NCBI GenBank assembly: GCA_902470365.1
Contig: CABRFZ010000002.1
Span: 62,001-126,000, forward strand
Length of the DNA stretch: 64,000 nucleotides
Origin: an uncultured Collinsella sp.
Lineage (GTDB): Bacteria; Actinomycetota; Coriobacteriia; Coriobacteriales; Coriobacteriaceae
Direction of reading: 5' to 3'
Shown here: positions 1-7,918 of the stretch, piece after piece
How the letters are laid out: every line of letters starts with the position of its first letter
How positions within the stretch are numbered: the first letter of the stretch is position 1
Program-made: the position numbers and the translations under genes
The notes under the pieces: generated by a model
What the model saw: the letters and a program-made list of their open reading frames with translations, nothing else
The model's database searches: none
What the model was told of the DNA's origin: nothing

Positions 1-356
1 CAGGTGTTGCGCGGCAGGTGCTCCTCGACCTTATCGGTTGCCCAGTCGGCACCCGAGCACAGACCCACAGGAATGCCGTCACAGGCAAGCACGATCTCCT
101 CGGGCACGTACACGCAGAACGAGCCCACGATCTTGGTGGCCTCGCCGGCCTCCTTCTTGTCGAGCATCTCCTTAATGCGACCGCTATGGATGTTGGTGGC
201 CACAAAGTCCAGGTAGGACGTGGACTTGGGGCGATTGTTCTGCGTAAGGAACATATCGCCGTACATCTGGCCCACGGCGCCCAGCAGCATATCGTGGTCG
301 GTAAGATTCATGCCGAGGCTCTCCCACATCGGATGGAAATCAAATTCTTCAGCCAT
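1..356 (-). CDS. 2-hydroxyacyl-CoA dehydratase (HgdB/BcrC-like) family reductase, 5' part only
   Basis: Reading leftward from ATG at 356, the frame stays open to the window edge, giving about 118 N-terminal residues. It begins MAEEFDFHPMWE and contains the segment GSFCVYVPEEIVLACDGIPV followed by GLCSGADWA. This resembles the N-terminus of 2-hydroxyglutaryl-CoA dehydratase D-component and double-cubane-cluster reductases, where a conserved P-E-E-hydrophobic stretch precedes the first cluster cysteine. Such proteins do ATP-dependent low-potential reductions in anaerobes together with an HgdC-like activator. A GAGGGG ribosome site precedes the ATG. The substrate cannot be told from this fragment, and the C-terminal half lies outside the window. 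Confidence 0.75.
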   Translation of the reverse strand, partial: MAEEFDFHPMWESLGMNLTDHDMLLGAVGQMYGDMFLTQNNRPKSTSYLDFVATNIHSGRIKEMLDKKEAGEATKIVGSFCVYVPEEIVLACDGIPVGLCSGADWATDKVEEHLPRNT

Positions 357-515
357 GACGGTTCCCCTCTCGAACCAAATACGGATAGCTACGGTATTGC
401 TGCACGACGGACGGCGATTGCCCGGCCGTGCTCAAACCCGGAATTTTAGGGAACCTGCTTTGCGGTCGATTATTTAGTTGCGCGTCGTCTCTCCCGGAGC
501 CGTGAACATACCTGC

Positions 516-584
516 TCATATGCGACTCCGAGCCATATATAGGGCACGCGCGGCAACGCGGCGAATGTATGTCGTCTGCGGCAT
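516..584 (-). CDS. Possible 22-residue leader peptide upstream of the dehydratase-like gene
   Basis: ATG at 584 is preceded by a very strong AAAGGAGGG ribosome site at suitable spacing. The frame runs 22 codons to TGA at 516, encoding MPQTTYIRRVAARALYMARS plus two more residues. The peptide is basic and amphipathic with no known domain. It lies about 160 bases before the start of the dehydratase-like gene on the same strand, so it could be a leader peptide or small protein. This is inference from the ribosome site and position. A chance ORF is possible. Confidence 0.35.
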   Translation of the reverse strand: MPQTTYIRRVAARALYMARSRI

Positions 585-620
585 GTGCGCACCCTCCTTT
601 GCAAGTTAAGGTCAACTATA

Positions 621-652
621 TCAACGGTCATCGACCATGCGAACACCGTTGA
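621..652. promoter_or_regulatory. Inverted repeat, candidate operator upstream of the dehydratase-like gene
   Basis: TCAACGGT at 621-628 and ACCGTTGA at 645-652 are perfect inverted arms with a 16-base spacer, just upstream of the 22-codon ORF in an AT-richer stretch. The spacing suits a dimeric regulator. No family can be assigned. Confidence 0.3.
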
Positions 653-744
653 CATTCGTACGACAGCGTCGTGTGCCGTCGTTTAATAAATAATTATCTA
701 TATTGATAAGAGTTTGTCATCCCTCATTCGGCGAGCGGCAAGAC

Positions 745-777
745 AATGCCGCCGAGGCTTATATCCCCGGCGGCATT
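745..777 (-). terminator. Hairpin after modC
   Basis: AATGCCGCCG and CGGCGGCATT form a 10-bp perfect stem with a 13-base loop, starting 9 bases beyond the modC stop. The following bases are only weakly T-rich, so this may be a weak terminator or an mRNA-end stabiliser. Confidence 0.5.
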
Positions 778-785
778 ACCCGGCG

Positions 786-1856
786 CTATCGACAAACCAG
801 GTGAATCCTACTCGCATCAAAATGCATGCGCAGAGTCTCACCCGCCTGCGGCAGCTCTTCCACGGGTACACTCACCTTATTCACCTTCCACTGCAGACGC
901 GTGGGCGCATCAGCACGCGGCACGTCCAGCAGCACCAGCCGCTCAAAGCGCGAATCGCTCACACGGGCCACGTGCAAATCGTAGCTGTTGCGACCGCGCT
1001 CCGCGCGATTGTCAACATGGAAGTAGCTCGCACGAATACCGAGGTACGTCACGTTATCGGGAACCTCATGGCCCACGTTAAAGGTCATGCCCCAGTCCAG
1101 GGCTTCAACTTCCTGAGACCCGATCTTGCGCGCCCGGCTTGTGTTCTTGCAGCCCGTCAGGCGCAGTGCCGCCAGCGTCTGCGGACGGCGGACCACGTCC
1201 TCGACGGAGCCGATCTCCTCAACATGCCCGTCGTGCATCACGCAGATACGCTGGCACAGGCGGCACGCTTCGTCGATGTCGTGGCTCACGTAGAGCACGG
1301 TGCGGTTGCACACATCAAAGAGGTCGAGCATGTTTTGCTCGAGCGCGCTCTTAAGATAGGAATCGAGTGCGCTCATGGGCTCGTCGAACATAAAGATGCC
1401 CGGGTGCGCCGCCACCATGCGCGCGAGCGCCACGCGCTGCTGCTGGCCGCCCGAGAGGCGCGCGGGATAGCGGTCGGCGAAATCAGCCAGACCGAAAATG
1501 CCCAGATAGCGCTCGGCGAGCTTTTTGCGCGCAGCGGCGTCGCCCACGTCCTTTACACCGGCACATACGTTATCGGCCACCGTCATGTTGGGAAACAACT
1601 GATAGTTTTGGAACAACAAGGCGCATTTTCGCTCCTGGGGCGACAGGTTGATGCCCGCCGCCGAGTCAAAAAAGGTCACGCCGTTGACAACGATCTTTCC
1701 CTCGTCGGGCGTCTCCACACCGGAAATGCAGCGCAGTGTGCAGCTCTTGCCGCAACCTGAGGCACCGAGCAGCGCCACGCGCTCCTCGCCGGCCTCAAGC
1801 TGCATGTCGAGCATAAACCCGGGATAGCGCTTTTTGATATCCAGAACGAGCGACAT
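786..1856 (-). CDS. modC: Molybdate ABC transporter ATP-binding protein ModC
   Basis: This 356-residue ABC ATPase energises molybdate (possibly tungstate) import. Walker A is GASGCGKS at about residues 31-38, the signature LSGGQQQR lies near 134, and Walker B is followed by FDEPMSALD. After about residue 230 there is a C-terminal domain of some 120 residues with a GIRASYF segment, in the position of the regulatory TOBE-type domain of ModC/CysA ATPases, although the match is loose. It starts 4 bases after the modB stop, so modA-modB-modC form one leftward operon. MoeA and MogA genes nearby support molybdenum as the substrate. Confidence 0.88.
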   Translation of the reverse strand: MSLVLDIKKRYPGFMLDMQLEAGEERVALLGASGCGKSCTLRCISGVETPDEGKIVVNGVTFFDSAAGINLSPQERKCALLFQNYQLFPNMTVADNVCAGVKDVGDAAARKKLAERYLGIFGLADFADRYPARLSGGQQQRVALARMVAAHPGIFMFDEPMSALDSYLKSALEQNMLDLFDVCNRTVLYVSHDIDEACRLCQRICVMHDGHVEEIGSVEDVVRRPQTLAALRLTGCKNTSRARKIGSQEVEALDWGMTFNVGHEVPDNVTYLGIRASYFHVDNRAERGRNSYDLHVARVSDSRFERLVLLDVPRADAPTRLQWKVNKVSVPVEELPQAGETLRMHFDASRIHLVCR

Positions 1857-1859
1857 GGC

Positions 1860-3302
1860 CTATCGACCTCCCTGCAAAGCGGCATCATCGCGCATGAGCT
1901 CGGCCAGCGCCTCGCGATCGATACGCAAGGCATCGCCGCCCGCCGGGTCGAGCGAATCGCCCTGTCCGGTGAGATCTTTGGCCTGTTTGCGCTCAACACG
2001 GGGGAGACCGCGCTCGCGATACTTTTGCGAATGCGCCGTGTACATGTTGATGAATAGGATGACCAGGAAGCTGAACGCTATTACGACCACGACCCAAAAG
2101 ATGGCCACCGACGTATTGCCGCCCATCCACTCAAAGTAGATGGCGATGGGAATGGTCTGCGTAATACCGGCGTAGTTGCCCGCAAAGAACAGGGTGCAGC
2201 CAAACTCGCCCATCGCGCGGGCAAAGGCGAGCACCGTGCCGGCGGCAATCGAGGGCCAGCCAAGCGGCATCATAAGCTTGGTAAAGATGCGACGCTCGGA
2301 CCATCCCAGGGTTCGCGCGGCGTCGAGCATCTGCGTGTCAAGGCTCTCAAAGGCACCGAGCGCCGTACGGTAGACCAGGGGAAACGACACCACCACGGCA
2401 GAGATCACCGCCGCGGGCCAGGTAAAGACGATCGAGATGCCGTGCGCGATGAGCCACTGGCCCACCCCGGTCGAGCGGCCAAACAGCATAAGGAGCAGAA
2501 AGCCGCAGACCGTGGGCGGCAGCACCATAGGAATCGTAAAAACCGAATCGAGCAGGCCCTTGATGCGACTCGAGGTACCCATAGTCTTCCACGCGGCGAA
2601 CAGGCCCAGTGCAAAGGAGATCAGCAGGGCAAGGCCGCTCGTTTTAATGGACACCCAGAACGGGCGATAGTCGATGTCGCCCAAAAAGGAGGCCAGAGAG
2701 GTCAAGGGCCCCTGCTCACCCCGCAACACGACAGACGACGCCTCTACCATTTGAGCGCTATCAAGCCAACGCGCGCCGCCCTTGGCATCACCCGAGGCTG
2801 ATGCAATCACCACATAGCGGTCCCCATCCGCACCGCGCTCGTCAAAGCCATAGGTATACCCGCCGGATTCAAACGTTGTTTCCGCCGTGACATACCAAGG
2901 AAGATCCACGTCCCCTAGCTGCGCACCTCCCATGCAGTTTGCGCTGTCGAGCTTACAGACGAGGGCCTTGAGACCCGATACGCACTCGTTGTCCTGCGGA
3001 TCCAATCCATACTTCTCGACCGCCTTGGGCGATATCCACACCACAACGCGATCGGCAGCAGGCGCCACTACAAGGTCCACGTCCTCGTCAACGGGAAACC
3101 GGTAGCCCTCAGGCTGGCCCTCCATGGCACGAGCGGTCCCCTTGGCCAACCGCTCAAAACCCTCGATCCCATAGGAAAGCCCATGAGCGGTCGCAGCAGC
3201 CTGGGCCCCGTCCTCAGCGTCCCCAGCAAACGCAAATCCCGGCACCCAGCAAAGCGCGAAGGTCAAAGCACAGGCGACAAGCATGCGGAATCTATTAAGC
3301 AC
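1860..3302 (-). CDS. modB: Molybdate ABC permease ModB with extra N-terminal extracytoplasmic domain
   Basis: The C-terminal half, from about residue 210, is a standard ModB permease: several membrane helices and the EAA-type loop around GAFESLDTQMLDAARTLGWS. The protein is 480 residues where ModB is usually about 220-230. A signal-like hydrophobic segment near the N-terminus (MLVACALTFALCWVPG) is followed by roughly 180 polar residues predicted outside the membrane, containing three close cysteines (near CVSGLKALVCKLDSANC), and then by the permease. About 50 charged residues form a cytoplasmic tail. I chose GTG at 3302 because GGAG lies 6 bases upstream; an in-frame ATG 6 codons later is the alternative. 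It lies between modA and modC. The function of the added domain is unknown. Confidence 0.85.
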   Translation of the reverse strand: MLNRFRMLVACALTFALCWVPGFAFAGDAEDGAQAAATAHGLSYGIEGFERLAKGTARAMEGQPEGYRFPVDEDVDLVVAPAADRVVVWISPKAVEKYGLDPQDNECVSGLKALVCKLDSANCMGGAQLGDVDLPWYVTAETTFESGGYTYGFDERGADGDRYVVIASASGDAKGGARWLDSAQMVEASSVVLRGEQGPLTSLASFLGDIDYRPFWVSIKTSGLALLISFALGLFAAWKTMGTSSRIKGLLDSVFTIPMVLPPTVCGFLLLMLFGRSTGVGQWLIAHGISIVFTWPAAVISAVVVSFPLVYRTALGAFESLDTQMLDAARTLGWSERRIFTKLMMPLGWPSIAAGTVLAFARAMGEFGCTLFFAGNYAGITQTIPIAIYFEWMGGNTSVAIFWVVVVIAFSFLVILFINMYTAHSQKYRERGLPRVERKQAKDLTGQGDSLDPAGGDALRIDREALAELMRDDAALQGGR

Positions 3303-3370
3303 GAAAAGCTCCAAGCGAATACAAGGACGGCGTGAAACACAAAACGATGGAATTATCGCGCCAAGCCGCA

Positions 3371-4243
3371 CTACGCGGAAAGCTCAAAGCCGTACTTAGC
3401 CCAAATCTTCTGGGCCTTCTTGTTGGATAGGCAGAAGTCGATAAACGCCTTGGCCTCGTCGGCATGCTCGGAGCTCTCGGCAACGGCACCCGGGTACACT
3501 ATGGGCTTGTGCGAATCCTCGGGGCACACGAAGGCCTCCTCGATGCCGTCGTAGCGGAAGATATCAGAGCTGTAGACAAAACCGGCCACGCAGTCGCCCG
3601 TAGAGACGTAGGCGGCAGCGGTACCAACTTTGTCGGCTAACGCGACCTTGTCGGCGATTTCGGGCGCATACTCGCCGTCGTCGCCCTCGGTGCCGGTATA
3701 GAGGCCCACGGAAGCCAGCGCCTGGTTGGCGTACGTGCCGGCGGGGACGGTCTTAGCGTCGCCAATGGCGATCTTGCCGTCCAGATTCGCGACGTCGGCA
3801 ATGGCCTCGACCTTGGTATCGGAGCCCTCGGCGCGAACGATCACAAGGTCGTTGACAAACATGTCCTCTCGCGTGTCGGTATCGACGAGCTCGACGGCCT
3901 CGGCGTCATCCATAGTGCCCTTGGAAGCAGTGATGAGCACGTCGACCGTGGCGCCGGCACGCATCTGCTCGACGAGGTCGCCGGAGCCCTTAAACTGCGT
4001 GTCGGCAAAGGTGGTGCCGGTCTGGTCGGTGTAGAGTTCCTGGACCTCGGGCAGGGCCTTCTCGAGCGAGTTGGCGGCAAAGACCTGCAGCTCGACAGCT
4101 TTCTTGGAAGAGGCCTTGGCGGAGCCGGCATCGGATCCGGCCGGCTCGGACGTCTTGTTGTCCGAGCAGCCGGCAAGACCAAGGCTGGCAGCGGCGACAG
4201 CAGAAAGCGAGACGAATCCGCGGCGAGAAACCATATCGAACAT
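3371..4243 (-). CDS. modA: Molybdate-binding lipoprotein ModA
   Basis: This 290-residue extracytoplasmic solute-binding protein captures molybdate for ModBC. The N-terminus has a twin-arginine SRRGFVSL motif and a lipobox SLGLAGC, so it is likely a Tat-exported lipoprotein anchored at the outer face of the membrane. The body has ModA-type elements: FAANSLEKALPEV, FKGSGDLVEQMRAGATVDVL and a segment around AIGDAKTVPAGTYANQAL. ATG at 4243 is preferred because GAAAGGG lies 6 bases upstream. It is first in the mod operon, followed by a 68-base gap to modB. Confidence 0.9.
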   Translation of the reverse strand: MFDMVSRRGFVSLSAVAAASLGLAGCSDNKTSEPAGSDAGSAKASSKKAVELQVFAANSLEKALPEVQELYTDQTGTTFADTQFKGSGDLVEQMRAGATVDVLITASKGTMDDAEAVELVDTDTREDMFVNDLVIVRAEGSDTKVEAIADVANLDGKIAIGDAKTVPAGTYANQALASVGLYTGTEGDDGEYAPEIADKVALADKVGTAAAYVSTGDCVAGFVYSSDIFRYDGIEEAFVCPEDSHKPIVYPGAVAESSEHADEAKAFIDFCLSNKKAQKIWAKYGFELSA

Positions 4244-4331
4244 GTTCAACCCTTTCAAACGCTATGCCCGGGCACCCCGCCGCAGGCTTTAATCTGCAAT
4301 CAGATTATACTTTTGCGCGAATAATGATAGT

Positions 4332-4345
4332 GAGAAATTATTCTC
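4332..4345. promoter_or_regulatory. Palindrome upstream of modA, candidate operator
   Basis: GAGAAATTATTCTC is a perfect interrupted palindrome in an AT-rich stretch between the divergently read ends of mogA and modA, about 90 bases upstream of the modA start. A further half-like AGAGAATATAGTTTC follows. A molybdate- or redox-responsive regulator is possible, but no family is identified. Confidence 0.3.
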
Positions 4346-4446
4346 GTCAGAGAATATAGTTTCGAGTTAGCGTGCACCTCGGCGTCGCTTCGGTGGAAAA
4401 CAAAAGCGGAGCAGCCGTTCAGGTCGCCCCGCCGCAGGTAAACCGC

Positions 4447-4926
4447 TTAGTTGATATGTCCGCCGCCCGCTGTCATCTGAGCCGCATGCTCCAGCTGGTC
4501 ACTCACGGCCTCCCAGCTTTCGCGGGCGGCCTTTGTAGAACCGGGAAAGTTTACGACAAGTGTATGACCTCGTTGCATGCAAATAGCGCGTGAGAGCATG
4601 GCGCGGCGCGTCTTGGTCAGCGAGTACGCACGGATCGCCTCGGCAATACCCGGCACATCGCGGTCGCAGACGGCACGCGTCGCCTCGGGCGTCACATCGC
4701 GCATCGAAAGCCCCGTACCGCCGCAGGTGAGCACGACGTTGGCGTGGCACTCATCGGCGGCTTCCACAATGGCATCACCAATCTCGCTGACGTCGTCGCG
4801 CACGACCACATGTGAGGCGACCGTCCAGCTCTGCGCCTCGATAAGTTCCTCGAGTGCGGCTCCAGCCTCGTCCTGGGCAAGATCGCGCGTATCCGAGCAC
4901 GTCACAATCGAAATCTTCAGCTCCAT
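4447..4926 (-). CDS. mog: Molybdopterin adenylyltransferase-like protein (MogA/MoaB family)
   Basis: This 159-residue protein activates molybdopterin by adenylylation before metal insertion. The MoCF-biosynthesis fold is shown by the N-terminal SIVTCSDTRD, the central CGGTGLSMRDVTPEAT and the C-terminal NFPGSTKAARESWEAV. ATG at 4926 has AGGAGGA 6 bases upstream. It starts 10 bases after the moeA stop, so the two are co-transcribed. MogA and MoaB cannot be separated from sequence alone, but pairing with moeA suits the MogA role. Confidence 0.85.
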   Translation of the reverse strand: MELKISIVTCSDTRDLAQDEAGAALEELIEAQSWTVASHVVVRDDVSEIGDAIVEAADECHANVVLTCGGTGLSMRDVTPEATRAVCDRDVPGIAEAIRAYSLTKTRRAMLSRAICMQRGHTLVVNFPGSTKAARESWEAVSDQLEHAAQMTAGGGHIN

Positions 4927-4936
4927 AGCATTCCTC

Positions 4937-6199
4937 CTACAACACGGCGCCCTCGGGCAGGTCGACGCGAACAACGTCCACGACATCTCCCGCCTTGAGC
5001 TCGCACGGCCCTTCGTCAATACGCAGCAGGCAGTTGGCCTGCTGCATCGTGCCGAGCAGCGCCGAATTCTGCGTCTTGGCCTCGGTCACCAACAGCTTAC
5101 CGGTCTCGGGGTCGCGCAAAACCGTGGCGCGATCGAAGAAGCGTCGATCCTGGTGCTTCTTCACGCCGTGCGTCAATATCGCCTGCTGCACGGGTCGCGT
5201 ACCCTCGGCAAAGCCGCGCATCTTGCGGATCGCCGGGCGCGCGAGCATCTCAAAGCCCACATACGCCGCCGCTGGATTGCCCGAAAGCCCCAGGTAGGGC
5301 TTGCCGCCGAGCAAACCAAACGTGATGGCCTTGCCGGGGCGCATCGAGATGCGATCGAAGAGCACCTCGCCCTCGCGCTTGACCAGCGCCGTCACATAGT
5401 CGTAATCGCCCGCCGAGGCGCCACCGCTCGTAATGACAAAATCGCACTCCCGCACGGCGCGATGCACAAGCTCGGCAATCGCCTGCTCATCATCGGGCGC
5501 AATGCCGTAGAACACGGGCTCGGCGCCGGCATCGAGTGCCTCGGCCATCAACGCCGAGGAGTTGGAATCACGAATCTGACCGCGCGCCGGCAGTTCACCC
5601 GGCGCGACCAGCTCCGTGCCCAGCGAGATGATGCCCACACGTGGGGCAGCGTGCACCTTCACGCTCGCGTATCCGGCGCTTGCCAGCAAGCCGGCGCCCG
5701 CCGGAGCCACGACCTCGCCGGCGCGCATCACGACGTCGCCGGCATGGGCCTCCTCGGCGGCAGAGCGAACGTTCTCCCCCACCTTGGCAGGCATCGAGAA
5801 GCTCACGTGCGAGCCCTCGTTGCCATCGCCGTCAAGCACCTCGACGATCTCGTATTTCACTACGGCGTCGGCACCCTCGGGCACCGGCGCGCCTGTCATA
5901 ATGCGGACCGTCTCGCCCGCGCCGATTGTGCCCTCAAACACATGGCCCGCGGCCTCGTGTCCTACGACAGAGAGTGTCACGGGCGTCTCACCAGACGCCT
6001 GCGCCAAGTCCGCCGAGCGCACGGCATATCCGTCCATAGCGCTGTTGTCAAACGGCGAAATGTCGATATCGGCCACAGCATCCTCGGCCAAGGGAAAACC
6101 AGCCGCCTGCCACACGGGAATCTCTACGAGATTGGTCGGAGCAACGTGCGACAGAACAATCGACTGCGCGTCCTCCAGCGGAATGAGTTTCTCTGCCAT
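4937..6199 (-). CDS. moeA: Molybdopterin molybdenumtransferase MoeA
   Basis: MoeA inserts molybdate into adenylylated molybdopterin in the cytoplasm. At 420 residues it has normal MoeA length. Diagnostic segments are SPFDNSAMDGYAV, PEGADAVVKYE, GIISLGTELVAPGE, TSGGASAGDYDYV and GLSGNPAAAYVGFE. ATG at 6199 is favoured because AGAGG lies 5 bases upstream; a GTG two codons earlier is less well spaced. It is upstream of mog and near the mod operon, forming a molybdenum-cofactor locus. Confidence 0.93.
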   Translation of the reverse strand: MAEKLIPLEDAQSIVLSHVAPTNLVEIPVWQAAGFPLAEDAVADIDISPFDNSAMDGYAVRSADLAQASGETPVTLSVVGHEAAGHVFEGTIGAGETVRIMTGAPVPEGADAVVKYEIVEVLDGDGNEGSHVSFSMPAKVGENVRSAAEEAHAGDVVMRAGEVVAPAGAGLLASAGYASVKVHAAPRVGIISLGTELVAPGELPARGQIRDSNSSALMAEALDAGAEPVFYGIAPDDEQAIAELVHRAVRECDFVITSGGASAGDYDYVTALVKREGEVLFDRISMRPGKAITFGLLGGKPYLGLSGNPAAAYVGFEMLARPAIRKMRGFAEGTRPVQQAILTHGVKKHQDRRFFDRATVLRDPETGKLLVTEAKTQNSALLGTMQQANCLLRIDEGPCELKAGDVVDVVRVDLPEGAVL

Positions 6200-6409
6200 A
6201 TGCACCTCTTAATGCCACGGCGCACAACAGGAGCGCCGATTCTTTATGCTTGTCTCAGTATAATCCCCCGTCGCACGACCGCGACTCGGCCTGTACCCGC
6301 AAATACACCTGTCGGTTGCAGGCCGCGAAACAGAATGGAAACCAACCCACCGGCTCGTCGCGTTTACCGCGTTCTATAATGCTTGCGTTGCAACCTAAAA
6401 GAGGAACGT

Positions 6410-7831
6410 ATGGCTCATAACGACAAACCCGAAAGCGCAAACGAGGCTCAGGATCATTCCCAGCCGCTCGACGACGGCGGCTTTTTCTCCCTGAACGACG
6501 TCATCATGGCAGGCAGGCATCAGCTCACCCGCTCCGAGCAGCTCTTGGCTGCCGACACGCGCCGCAACGCCCGCAACCTACTCGCGAGCGCCAAGTTGCT
6601 CGTACTCGTCGTCATCGTCTCGCTCGCCATGGGCGTCGCCGCTTGGGCGTTTTTGGCCTCGTTGAATATCGCCACCGACTATCGCGAGCACCACGCGTGG
6701 ATTTACGCACTGCTTCCCGTTGTGGGCGTTGCCACCGCATGGGTGTACAAAAACCACGGTCTTGCCGCCAAACGCGGTAACAACCTGGTCATCGACTCCG
6801 CTCTGGGCACACGCCTCATCCATATGCGCATGGCCGTCCTCACCTTCGTCTGCTCCACGCTCACGCACCTAACGGGCGGATCGGCCGGTCGCGAGGGAGC
6901 CGCAGTTCAGATTGGCGGCACCATCGCCAGCAACATCTCGAGCCTCGCCCACCTCAAAAAGCATGATCACCACGACCTCATGCTCGCCGGCATCTCGTCG
7001 GCCTTTGGCGCCGTATTCGGCTCGCCCCTTGCCGGAACTTTCTTTGGCATGGAGATGTGCTTTATCGGCAAGATCGACTACACCGCGGGCATCTACTGCT
7101 TAGTCGCCTCGTTTACCGGCTACTTCACATCACTCGCCCTGGGTACCGAGTACGAGGCGAATGTCATCGCCAGCGTTCCCGCCATGACGCCCAAGACAGT
7201 CGTCATCGTTGTTATCAGCGCCATCATCTTCGGTCTGGCGGCACGCCTCTTTGCCTGGTCGGTTCGAACCGTCAAGAGCCTGTACGGTCGCTTTATCACC
7301 AACTACATTGCTCGCGCACTCGTGGGCGCGCTCGTGGTGCTCGCGGCCTACGCGATGCTCGACGCCTGGAAGTATGCCGGCCTTGCCACCTGGCTCTCGG
7401 GCGCCGGGTTCGCCGGTAACACGACCCTTGCCGACGCAGTCATCAAGCTCGTGGTGACGGCGCTCACCCTGGGCGCCGGCTTCCAAGGCGGCGAGGTCAC
7501 GCCCCTGTTTGGTATCGGTGCGGCGCTCGGCGGCTGGATCGGTTGCCTCGTCGGAATCGACCCCAGCTTTCTGGCGGCGCTGGGCATGCTCGGCGTGTTC
7601 TGCGCCGGCCTCAACGTGCCCATCACCACCTGCATGATGGCCATCGACCTGTTCCACGGCACGGCGGCCGGCTTCTTCGTGATCGTGGCGTTTATCAGCT
7701 ATCTCGTCGGCGGACACCGCGGCGTGTACCCCGCCCAGCGCATCATCTCGCCCAAGCGCCGTTCGCTTATTGTGGATGAGGGCGGTACAGTAGCGGATGC
7801 TATCGAGCGCCACAACGACCTGATAGAGTAG
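6410..7831 (+). CDS. CLC-family anion transporter, probably a fluoride exporter (CLC-F type)
   Basis: This 473-residue membrane protein has about ten hydrophobic segments after a 75-residue polar N-terminus. CLC signatures are GGSAGREGAAVQIGG (anion-pore and gating-Glu region), FGAVFGSPLAGTFFGMEM and GGEVTPLFGIG. Chloride CLCs usually carry GSGIP and GGxFxP. Here they are replaced by GSAGR and GGEVTP, and the Thr in the latter is typical of CLC-F proteins that export fluoride in exchange for protons. GAGGAACGT stands before ATG 6410. A TATAAT-like element lies at 6375-6381. I saw no fluoride riboswitch in the leader. Confidence 0.8.
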   Translation: MAHNDKPESANEAQDHSQPLDDGGFFSLNDVIMAGRHQLTRSEQLLAADTRRNARNLLASAKLLVLVVIVSLAMGVAAWAFLASLNIATDYREHHAWIYALLPVVGVATAWVYKNHGLAAKRGNNLVIDSALGTRLIHMRMAVLTFVCSTLTHLTGGSAGREGAAVQIGGTIASNISSLAHLKKHDHHDLMLAGISSAFGAVFGSPLAGTFFGMEMCFIGKIDYTAGIYCLVASFTGYFTSLALGTEYEANVIASVPAMTPKTVVIVVISAIIFGLAARLFAWSVRTVKSLYGRFITNYIARALVGALVVLAAYAMLDAWKYAGLATWLSGAGFAGNTTLADAVIKLVVTALTLGAGFQGGEVTPLFGIGAALGGWIGCLVGIDPSFLAALGMLGVFCAGLNVPITTCMMAIDLFHGTAAGFFVIVAFISYLVGGHRGVYPAQRIISPKRRSLIVDEGGTVADAIERHNDLIE

Positions 7832-7918
7832 ACGTAAGTATTCGCCGTGCAGCCACAATCGGGGGCAATTCGACCTGAGCGCGACCGCACCGTTACGTCA
7901 TACGCCGGGAGTCGCCCC

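Noticed and set aside
4577..6379. Plus-strand open frame of about 600 codons
   Set aside because: It is antisense to moeA and mog, both of which carry unmistakable family motifs.
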